Shown here one piece after another: positions 25,322 through 30,674 of a stretch of DNA of 30,674 nucleotides. This DNA is from Candidatus Uhrbacteria bacterium (GTDB lineage: Bacteria > Patescibacteriota > Patescibacteriia > 2-12-FULL-60-25), in NCBI GenBank assembly GCA_023246325.1, contig JAHFIO010000001.1:1-30674 (forward strand). The letters are read 5' to 3'. The stretch's first letter is position 1; each line of letters begins with the position of its first letter. The translations under genes were made by a program, and so were the position numbers. A model generated the notes under the pieces. The model had not been told where the DNA came from. It saw only the letters and a list, made by a program, of their open reading frames with translations, and did no database searches.

Positions 25322-25350
25322 ACTATAGCGAAAACTTGGTTTTTTGTCAA
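25322..25350 (-). promoter_or_regulatory. Near-consensus typA promoter with almost no leader
   Basis: Minus strand TTGACA (25350-25345), 17-nt spacer, TATAGT (25327-25322), then 8 nt to ATG 25313. This is the strongest example of the leaderless layout in the window. Confidence 0.88.
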
Positions 25351-25373
25351 GTCGACAATAGATACGCAAATAT

Positions 25374-25398
25374 AAAAAAACCCACCTATTGGTGAGTT
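25374..25398 (-). terminator. Terminator of the small-protein cluster
   Basis: Plus-strand AACCCACC (25379-25386) pairs with GGTGAGTT (25391-25398) around TATT, with one G-U pair. A7 at 25374-25380 reads as U7 on the minus strand. It overlaps the last stop codon of the cluster and precedes the typA promoter. Confidence 0.88.
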
Positions 25399-25600
25399 AT
25401 TTCTTCGTGCAGTCGAGATACACTACAGTAATATCTTGTACGTTCATATGCGGGTTATTTTCTACAACACGGAAAAGAATATCGTGTATATCTTCTACAG
25501 TCATTGCTTGATCCATAAGTGCCTCAATTTGAAAACGAATAACTGCCAACTGTTCATCCAGTTTTTTTGCACGTCGTTTTTCTAAAAAAGTGCGTATCAT
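25397..25600 (-). CDS. Small cytosolic protein of unknown function
   Basis: This encodes 67 residues with no recognised domain. A basic, probably helical N-terminus (FLEKRRAKKLDEQL) leads into an amphipathic helix (AVIRFQIEALMDQAM) and a C-terminal part with a strand (DITVVYLDC). The start ATG overlaps the stop of the preceding gene as ATGA, indicating translational coupling. It is the last gene of a four-gene run ending at a strong terminator. Confidence 0.62.
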   Translation of the reverse strand: MIRTFLEKRRAKKLDEQLAVIRFQIEALMDQAMTVEDIHDILFRVVENNPHMNVQDITVVYLDCTKK

Positions 25601-25788
25601 GTAATATATTTTTCCTTCGGTGGAAACCCTTGTGGTTTTTCATATTGCCCACCTTCAAGTTCTGGACGAATACGAGATTGTATATATCCAACACCCGCAA
25701 GAACGGAAATTACAATCAAAATAAGTGCAAGACAAATAACGATGACAACCATTGGCAAAGATTCACGAAATTCAGGATTTGTTTTCAT
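25597..25788 (-). CDS. Small single-helix membrane protein
   Basis: This encodes 63 residues. A polar head of about 11 residues is followed by a hydrophobic helix (about 12-34, MVVIVICLALILIVISVLAG) and a charged, Pro-rich tail. The family is unknown. It starts inside the end of the upstream zinc-ribbon gene (17-nt overlap) and overlaps the next gene by 4 nt. One copy of the GCAGGAT motif sits across its start (25787-25793). Confidence 0.6.
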   Translation of the reverse strand: MKTNPEFRESLPMVVIVICLALILIVISVLAGVGYIQSRIRPELEGGQYEKPQGFPPKEKYIT

Positions 25789-26176
25789 CCTGCCTCGTTT
25801 TTTCTCTAGATATAGCTTCTAGATCTTTAATAAAGGTCTCTATATTATTTGCGATTTTAGATTCACCTTCAAGCTCATTAAAATCGCGTGCACCACATTT
25901 GGAACAAAAAATCGCAATACGTTTACGATGTTTTATTCCCAGATCTTTTGCACCTACTTTAGGCGGTGTAGAAACCTGTTGGTGCAATTCAATCAATGAC
26001 CCCTTGCAATATCCGCACTGATTAATCAAATATTGCACTTGAATATTGTGCACTTTTAATCGTTGTACATATGGATGACGAGCTTTTCTTTCGCGTATAA
26101 GCAAATGAATGAGCCAGTACCCAGACCAAATTGTTGCTATGAACAAACTAATGCACACAAGCGTTATACTTTCCAT
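25772..26176 (-). CDS. Membrane-anchored zinc-ribbon-like protein (copy B)
   Basis: This encodes 134 residues from ATG 26176. One N-terminal helix (about 5-26, with LVCISLFIATIWSGYWLI) precedes a basic stretch and two CxxC knuckles about 36 residues apart (CGYC, then CSKC), a likely Cys4 zinc site. I chose ATG 26176 because it follows the previous stop as TAA-C-ATG and has GGAG 7 nt before it. A longer reading from 26239 would run back through the upstream gene. It shares helix-plus-Cys4 architecture with the gene before it, but the sequences are not obviously alike. Function unknown. Confidence 0.68.
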   Translation of the reverse strand: MESITLVCISLFIATIWSGYWLIHLLIRERKARHPYVQRLKVHNIQVQYLINQCGYCKGSLIELHQQVSTPPKVGAKDLGIKHRKRIAIFCSKCGARDFNELEGESKIANNIETFIKDLEAISREKTRQDENKS

Positions 26177-26177
26177 G

Positions 26178-26651
26178 TTATATCTCCGTTTTTTTTCTGT
26201 GCAAAATAGATATGCTATTTTGATACGTATATTGCACAATATACTTTTGCGTTAATTCAAACAAAGTTGGTCCCGGTGTATTATCCACGGTATTCCCACA
26301 ATTCGCACAACGTAAAATCATTCCGCGAAAATGAATTCTTTGTCGCGTCATATCACATTCAAGCGACATGGCTATCCCTTTTTTACAAGATAAACATGCA
26401 CCTTCTTCACCAACAACAGGCTCAGTTATAACTCCATGTGATTCTAACATATGTCGTATGGCGCAAATGCGTGCGTCTTGATCCCACAATGTCAGAATGA
26501 TGCTACGAAAAATCGCTTGCTTCATAATTTCTGCTGGATTCATAAATCCACCGAGTATAGGAAGTGCCAGACACAGAAAAATCCATGTACAAGCACCGCC
26601 AAATGTCGTGGTCAACCACACCCATTCATGACTTTCGTAATTGATATGCAT
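26178..26651 (-). CDS. Membrane-anchored zinc-ribbon-like protein (copy A)
   Basis: This encodes 157 residues. An N-terminal hydrophobic segment (about 13-36) is followed by a soluble helical part and a Cys4 region: CLSC, then about 26 residues, then CANC in a LRCANCGNTVD context, plus a single Cys in between. This suggests zinc binding on the cytoplasmic or outer side of the membrane. The start has a strong SD (GGAGG, plus 26656-26660, 4 nt away) and a clear promoter with a leader of about 22 nt. It heads the four-gene run. No function can be assigned. Confidence 0.68.
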   Translation of the reverse strand: MHINYESHEWVWLTTTFGGACTWIFLCLALPILGGFMNPAEIMKQAIFRSIILTLWDQDARICAIRHMLESHGVITEPVVGEEGACLSCKKGIAMSLECDMTRQRIHFRGMILRCANCGNTVDNTPGPTLFELTQKYIVQYTYQNSISILHRKKTEI

Positions 26652-26679
26652 ATGTCCTCCTTGTCAAAAGTACAACCTA

Positions 26680-26708
26680 TTTATACGGCAGGATGAAGAA
26701 AAAGTCAA
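26680..26708 (-). promoter_or_regulatory. Promoter of the zinc-ribbon cluster, with GCAGGAT in the spacer
   Basis: Minus strand TTGACT (26708-26703), 17-nt spacer, TATAAA (26685-26680). The spacer holds one dispersed-motif copy (26688-26694). Transcription would begin near 26673, leaving room for the GGAGG SD. Confidence 0.75.
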
Positions 26709-26720
26709 AATCAACTATTA

Positions 26721-27740
26721 TTATTTTTTTGTGCTCCAAAATGTTTTTGCAGTATCCATAAATTCCGGATATCCTTTCACATCTCTCATCCATACCCACC
26801 ACTCAATCCCCCAAAAATCTATAGTATGTATTCCCATACGAGAAGCATAATCAAAATTTTGTTTCATTTGAACTATACTCATAGACAAGATTTGATCAGC
26901 AATAGGTGTATTTGGCAGAGACGTATTACTCCATGGTTCCATTTGGAATTCACTTACATATATTTCAGGTATACCAAATATCCTGCCGAGTATAGCTTTA
27001 CGCATATAAAAATATGGTGGCAAAAACCAATAATGCAGATTTGTATTTCCTAATAATGGATTTCGTACCGTCCGATATACGCTTATACCTAATCTATCAA
27101 CAAATGCTCCAACCGTCACCCAAGATGATAGCTCGCCTGAATCCGTTGTTGATATAGGTCTCGTTGGATCTAGCCCACGAGCAAAAGCTGTTTCTTTTTG
27201 TAAAAATAAATAATCTGGTTTTGGACAATCACCATAATAAAAATGTGGCTCGTTCTCTATTTGCCATCCTACAATTGTTGAATTTCCACGATAATGCGTA
27301 ATAACCGCTTCTATAAAATGTACGGTTTCAATTTTTTGTTCATCACGAGATAATTTTTTCCACCACTCCGGACTCCAACACTCAGGCCATCTTGGCATTT
27401 TTTCACCGACACCTAAAATCACCTGTCCATGCCTTTTCCCTATTTCTGAAATAATATAATCTAAATCTTCCCAATGTCTTTCTCCACGAATAGGTTCTAT
27501 AATACTTCTATATGCCGCAATTCTAAATCTACGTATACCAATCTCATCTAATGCAACTTGCAAAACATGATCTGAGTTTAATCCAAGCTCTTCCGCATAT
27601 GGTTTACTAAATGTCACCCCATATTCTACACCAACAGTTTTCGATGACCATCCTACAAATAAAAAAGCTAAAATACTACTCACTATCAAACCAATACAAC
27701 CACATACAAATTTAAAAAAAGTATGTCGTGAAAATGTCAT
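26721..27740 (-). CDS. Membrane-anchored GH-A clan glycoside hydrolase
   Basis: This encodes 339 residues. An N-terminal helix (about 9-30) anchors a TIM-barrel glycosidase facing outward. The acid/base candidate is Glu164 in GWQIENEPHFY and the nucleophile candidate is Glu264 in IYVSEFQMEPW, about 100 residues apart as in retaining GH-A enzymes of the GH5/GH39/GH42 kind. IDFWGIEWWVWM near residue 316 suits the last barrel strand. The substrate is unknown. It overlaps the EamA transporter gene by 4 nt, so it is the last gene of the nuclease-transporter-glycosidase operon. It might trim host or self surface glycans, which is inference. Confidence 0.82.
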   Translation of the reverse strand: MTFSRHTFFKFVCGCIGLIVSSILAFLFVGWSSKTVGVEYGVTFSKPYAEELGLNSDHVLQVALDEIGIRRFRIAAYRSIIEPIRGERHWEDLDYIISEIGKRHGQVILGVGEKMPRWPECWSPEWWKKLSRDEQKIETVHFIEAVITHYRGNSTIVGWQIENEPHFYYGDCPKPDYLFLQKETAFARGLDPTRPISTTDSGELSSWVTVGAFVDRLGISVYRTVRNPLLGNTNLHYWFLPPYFYMRKAILGRIFGIPEIYVSEFQMEPWSNTSLPNTPIADQILSMSIVQMKQNFDYASRMGIHTIDFWGIEWWVWMRDVKGYPEFMDTAKTFWSTKK

Positions 27741-28648
27741 ACAATCAAATACAATCCTGCTGCTGTAAATAAGAGTGCAATACCTTTTATAAATAAGGTC
27801 TCACGCGTTACTTCTTCACCTAATAACATTTTCGCACGTTTGCGTAATATGAGTCCTATGATAACTAAAAATGCATACTGAACAGCCTGCAATGCATTTA
27901 CTATTGACGCGCTTCCTGCAGAAGTCCCCCATTGAACCGTGATAGTTCCAATCGAACCACAAACCTGTCCGACAAATAATATAATCGAAGCACTTTTTAA
28001 AGATTTTTTTGGAGTATGCGACGACGTATACATTCCCAAAACTTCGGCACCAGCCTTACGATCTATAATACAAAGAATAATAATCCCCGTTATACAAGAA
28101 CTGATACGAGCCACAATAAATCCACTTAAAAATCCAACTTCAGTGAATGTATATTTTATTGTAACGGACGATAGTGCAAATAAAATTGCAGACATTATCC
28201 CGAGCATAATCGCTTGGTAGGTTGGTTTACCAGACGAGCCACCACGAGTAAAAAGAAAGGTAGAAATACATAAAAGTCCAATGCCAACAAATGTTTTTAT
28301 ACCCAATCGTTCTTCTAGCAGCACATATGAAAATAGTATTGTTATAATAGGAATAAGTGATCCAACGATTGGCACTATTCTACTTGCCTCACCTCGCGAC
28401 AATGCAGCAAAAAAACTCCATAATCCAAATACAAAAGTTACCCCACTTATAATTCCAAACAATAGTATAATGCCTTTCGGCCATATATGTACCCATGGAA
28501 TTGCAACCAAAACAACTATAGACATGGTGCCAACAATTCCCGCATACGTTGCACTACGTTTGAATGAAGATTTCAATAAACTTTTATCAATAATAAATGC
28601 AATGCCATTAAGAATATGTCCAATAATTGTTATGAAAATCCAACTCAT
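27737..28648 (-). CDS. EamA/DMT-family transporter
   Basis: This encodes 303 residues of a ten-helix drug/metabolite transporter formed by two EamA repeats. The first repeat contains IVPIVGSLIPIITILFSYVLLEERLG, the classic end-of-repeat motif with Glu-Arg. The second repeat (from about residue 145) includes SIVNALQAVQYAFLVIIGLIL. Its substrate cannot be predicted. I start at ATG 28648, one base after the nuclease stop (TGA-T-ATG). A TTG at 28660 overlapping the nuclease gene is less likely. Confidence 0.86.
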   Translation of the reverse strand: MSWIFITIIGHILNGIAFIIDKSLLKSSFKRSATYAGIVGTMSIVVLVAIPWVHIWPKGIILLFGIISGVTFVFGLWSFFAALSRGEASRIVPIVGSLIPIITILFSYVLLEERLGIKTFVGIGLLCISTFLFTRGGSSGKPTYQAIMLGIMSAILFALSSVTIKYTFTEVGFLSGFIVARISSCITGIIILCIIDRKAGAEVLGMYTSSHTPKKSLKSASIILFVGQVCGSIGTITVQWGTSAGSASIVNALQAVQYAFLVIIGLILRKRAKMLLGEEVTRETLFIKGIALLFTAAGLYLIV

Positions 28649-28649
28649 A

Positions 28650-29999
28650 TCACATTTCAATTGATTGTCCTACACGTGGAACATCCGCCTGTATTCCTAG
28701 TTCATCGAAAATTTCCGTTGCTAAAGCAGCTGACGCATCTTCTTCACCATGCGTACAATATACCTGTTTTGGCGCGTGTACTGCACTCGAAATCCACTTT
28801 AATAATTGTTTTTGATCTGCATGCGCACTATATGCACCTATTGAAGCGATTTTTGCTTTTACATCTATTCGTTCACCTAAAACCTCTACGCGCTTTTCTC
28901 CTGTATATAATTTTCTTCCTAAAGTTCCGCTTGCTTGATAACCAATAATTAAAACTGTTGTTGATGAAGAACCTAAATATCTCACCAAATGATGCAGGAT
29001 GCGGCCCGCATTCATCATTCCTGATCCAGCTATAATTACTTTCGGTTTTGGAGAAGAATTAATTAATTTAGAATCTTCACGATTTAACGTAGTTTTTAAT
29101 CCAGGGAACGTAAAAATATCATCACCGGAAGAAATAAGTTTCAAAGTTGCCGTATTATAATATTGTGGGTAGTCCGCCATAATGGCACTTGCCTTTATAG
29201 CAAGAGGGCTATCTAAAAAAATATCAATAGGGGGGATAATTCTATTTTCAACTAATGCATTTAATTCATACAATAATAATTGCGTTCGTTCAATGGCAAA
29301 TGCAGGAATAAGTAAAACACCTTTTTTCTTTACCGTGTCTGTAATAGCATCGTGCAATGTATTCGACCGTTCATGCAATGCTTCATGAACACGATTTCCA
29401 TATGTAGATTCAATAACAAGCGCATCCTGTTCTGCCAGCTGTGCCGTTGGTTGCAAAATTGGATCATTAATATTTCCTAAATCTCCACTAAACGCAATAC
29501 GAGCACCACCTTTTTCTTGAATTTCAATAAATGCACTTCCCAATATATGCCCAGCATCACGAAAACGAACTGTGAAATCTGAAAATGAAATAATTTTTGA
29601 GTATTCAACAGGTATAAATAATTTCATAGCTTTTTCTACATCTGCTAATTCATACAATTTTGGTCGCATGTCGCGCTTTTTTTCAATTTCCATAATATGC
29701 TCTGCATCCTGCATCACAATTTCTGCAAGGCGCATGGTGGGTGCGGTACAATATATTTTTCCTGTAAATCCAAGTTGAACTAATTTTGGAATACGTCCTA
29801 CATGATCTAAATGCGCATGCGAAACAAATAAGGCATCAATTGTTTTTGGATCGTAGGGAAAATCAGAAAAATTTTTCGCATCAGAAAATGCAGATCCCTG
29901 AAACATCCCGCAGTCAACCAAGACGCGTGATTTTTTTGTTTCAATGAGATAGTTAGAACCTGTAACAGTTCGTGTTGCTCCATAGAATGTTATATGCAT
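28650..29999 (-). CDS. Beta-CASP metallo-beta-lactamase-fold RNase (CPSF/Ysh1-like)
   Basis: This encodes 449 residues from ATG 29999. Metal-binding motif 2 is H61-A-H63-L-D65-H66. The GHILGSAFIEI and SGDLGN motifs follow, and then the beta-CASP domain with ESTYGNR, IIAGSGMMNAGRILHHL and a final CTHGEE. Such proteins are zinc-dependent RNases acting in RNA processing and decay. The N-terminus MHITFYGATRTVTGSNYL is the standard family start, so the reading from 30020 (7 extra residues) is probably artefactual. A TACAAT on the minus strand (30016-30011) lies 11 nt upstream, but its -35 is weak. Confidence 0.93.
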   Translation of the reverse strand: MHITFYGATRTVTGSNYLIETKKSRVLVDCGMFQGSAFSDAKNFSDFPYDPKTIDALFVSHAHLDHVGRIPKLVQLGFTGKIYCTAPTMRLAEIVMQDAEHIMEIEKKRDMRPKLYELADVEKAMKLFIPVEYSKIISFSDFTVRFRDAGHILGSAFIEIQEKGGARIAFSGDLGNINDPILQPTAQLAEQDALVIESTYGNRVHEALHERSNTLHDAITDTVKKKGVLLIPAFAIERTQLLLYELNALVENRIIPPIDIFLDSPLAIKASAIMADYPQYYNTATLKLISSGDDIFTFPGLKTTLNREDSKLINSSPKPKVIIAGSGMMNAGRILHHLVRYLGSSSTTVLIIGYQASGTLGRKLYTGEKRVEVLGERIDVKAKIASIGAYSAHADQKQLLKWISSAVHAPKQVYCTHGEEDASAALATEIFDELGIQADVPRVGQSIEM

Positions 30000-30000
30000 A

Positions 30001-30028
30001 TTGCAAGACGATTGTAGCATGATATACT
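30001..30028 (+). promoter_or_regulatory. Candidate promoter of the thioredoxin-like lipoprotein
   Basis: TTGCAA (30001-30006), 16-nt spacer, TATACT (30023-30028). This gives a leader of about 7 nt before ATG 30043 and no SD. It overlaps the divergent nuclease promoter region. Confidence 0.5.
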
Positions 30029-30042
30029 TCGTTCATACATAT

Positions 30043-30543
30043 ATGAACAAAAAATATTTTGCGCTCATTTTCCTTTTTCTTTTGGGTGCAGGATGCAACC
30101 CAATACCAGAAAAACCAAAAACCGTGTCTACACCTATAGCACCGCGCCTGCAAAATGCATTAATACCTGATACGACAAATATGCCCATAGATCCTGACTT
30201 CACGGCGGGATCAGAATATATGCAAGAAACACCAGAAAGATATGAGGATTTACATGGAAAAAAACCATTTCTTATGTATTTCTATGCGGACTGGTGTCCA
30301 GAATGTAGAAAAGAGCATCCTGCATTACGAGCTTTATATGATACAAAAAAAATAGGCATGCCAATATTGCGCGTAAACTATAAAGATAACCAAGTTACCG
30401 ATGAAGGTGTTGAATGGGCGAAACAATATGGCATAGTCACACAACATACATTTATTATTTTAGATGCTTCAGGTAAGGAAATTGGAAGACATATTGGACC
30501 CATTGATGAAAAAGGAATTCGTGAACTGATGGGAAAAATATAG
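30043..30543 (+). CDS. Thioredoxin-fold lipoprotein (TlpA-like)
   Basis: This encodes 166 residues. The signal ends in a lipobox LGAGC with Cys18 lipidated. A Pro-rich linker (about 19-65) leads to a thioredoxin fold with the redox motif C85-P-E-C88 in YADWCPECRKEH. The position where thioredoxins have a cis-proline (usually TP-T-F) reads QHTFIIL, so the cis-Pro is replaced by His. It probably acts outside the membrane in disulfide or peroxide chemistry. The start is ATG 30043. A TTG at 30001 would precede the signal sequence and is rejected. Confidence 0.85.
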   Translation: MNKKYFALIFLFLLGAGCNPIPEKPKTVSTPIAPRLQNALIPDTTNMPIDPDFTAGSEYMQETPERYEDLHGKKPFLMYFYADWCPECRKEHPALRALYDTKKIGMPILRVNYKDNQVTDEGVEWAKQYGIVTQHTFIILDASGKEIGRHIGPIDEKGIRELMGKI

Positions 30544-30603
30544 TAGACATCTGCATACATATCCTGCATACTATATATCTAATTTATAATAATATTTTTT
30601 TAT

Positions 30604-30674
30604 ATGCTCGGAATGAAAAATGGTCATTGTATGGTGTGTGCGAATGGTGCATGTGATGCAAAAAAATGTGTATG
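30604..30674 (+). CDS. Start of a Cys-rich small protein, cut by the window end
   Basis: The 23 complete visible codons read MLGMKNGHCMVCANGACDAKKCV, with four Cys (CxxC-x4-C-x4-C). No stop codon occurs before the edge. ATG 30604 could be the start, or the in-frame ATG at 30613. A TATAAT (30585-30590) lies upstream, but no good -35 or SD is seen. It may be a metal-binding knuckle or a small Cys peptide. Too little is visible to say more. Confidence 0.4.
   Translation, partial: MLGMKNGHCMVCANGACDAKKCV

Larger units (their letters stand above)
987..30567. repeat. Dispersed 7-mer GCAGGAT (37 copies), DNA-uptake-sequence-like
   Basis: By eye I count 19 forward copies starting at 2001, 2940, 5154, 6510, 7885, 8191, 8419, 9545, 10450, 11603, 14999, 15976, 16949, 20725, 22338, 23475, 26688, 28994 and 30088. 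The 18 reverse copies (ATCCTGC) start at 987, 1683, 2968, 3597, 6445, 8749, 10308, 10536, 14718, 16776, 23020, 24800, 25787, 26980, 27754, 29706, 30317 and 30561. The base before GCAGGAT is nearly always T or G. Copies fall in several codon frames (Ala-Gly, Pro-Ala, Ile-Leu, Gln-Asp, Gly-Arg) and in four non-coding places (8749, 23475, 26688, 30561). About two are expected by composition. Confidence 0.8.

Noticed and set aside
987..30567. GCAGGAT enrichment as a codon-bias effect
   Set aside because: Copies occur in different frames encoding different peptides and in four non-coding places, while sibling 7-mers differing by one base are several times rarer.
1..30674. Recoded UGA (Gracilibacteria/Absconditabacteria code)
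   Set aside because: TGA ends several conserved genes at the expected position (lysS, ddl, beta-CASP nuclease), and no in-frame TGA interrupts conserved domains.
1..30674. CRISPR array, insertion sequence or prophage
   Set aside because: No regularly spaced direct repeats, transposase, integrase or phage structural genes were seen.

Overview
This is a 30.7 kb, A+T-rich, gene-dense bacterial chromosome segment using the standard bacterial code (TGA acts as a stop, for example at the ends of lysS, ddl and the beta-CASP nuclease gene). Gene content and order (UvrD fused to an AddB-like nuclease, DciA, a four-helix membrane protein, MreBCD and PBP2, GreA, LysRS, SerRS-Alr-Ddl-FtsQ, RmuC, TypA, beta-CASP nuclease, small membrane proteins of unknown function) suggest a Candidatus Patescibacteria (CPR) genome. 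That placement is an inference. No phage, transposon, CRISPR array, rRNA or tRNA was found.

Layout. 1-764: a Flp-type pilin and a convergent one-helix protein sharing a bidirectional terminator. 852-9270 (+): uvrD-addB fusion, dciA, a membrane protein, the mreB-mreC-mreD-mrdA elongation operon, greA. 9257-10174 (+): a self-contained methyltransferase unit with its own promoter, strong Shine-Dalgarno (SD) and terminator. 10185-16341 (+): lysS, a nucleotidyltransferase, then serS-alr-ddl-ftsQ, linking a tRNA synthetase to D-Ala metabolism and division. 16439-17179 (+): two small lipoproteins, each with its own promoter, SD and terminator, sharing a C-x2-AVCN-[DE] motif. 17178-18885 (-): SanA/YdcF-like protein and RmuC. 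18909-19226 (+): a highly acidic protein. 19231-22827 (-): a ribonucleotide reductase operon (free NrdJ-type C-terminal domain, then nrdB, then nrdA) behind a promoter with two NrdR-like boxes. 22867-25350 (-): a DEDD exonuclease and TypA. 25374-26708 (-): four small genes of unknown function, two with a membrane helix plus a Cys4 zinc-ribbon-like domain. 26721-29999 (-): beta-CASP nuclease, EamA transporter and membrane-anchored glycosidase. 30001-30674 (+): a thioredoxin-like lipoprotein and the start of a Cys-rich protein.

Two global signals stand out. First, the 7-mer GCAGGAT (either strand) occurs 37 times by my count, about one per 830 bp, where base composition predicts about two. It is balanced between strands, lies in several reading frames and occurs between genes, which resembles a DNA uptake sequence. 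Second, many genes at transcript starts have a sigma70-type promoter with a 17-nt spacer whose -10 box ends only 6-8 nt before ATG, which implies leaderless mRNAs. SD sequences appear mainly inside operons and on a few separate units (methyltransferase, small lipoproteins, zinc-ribbon cluster).
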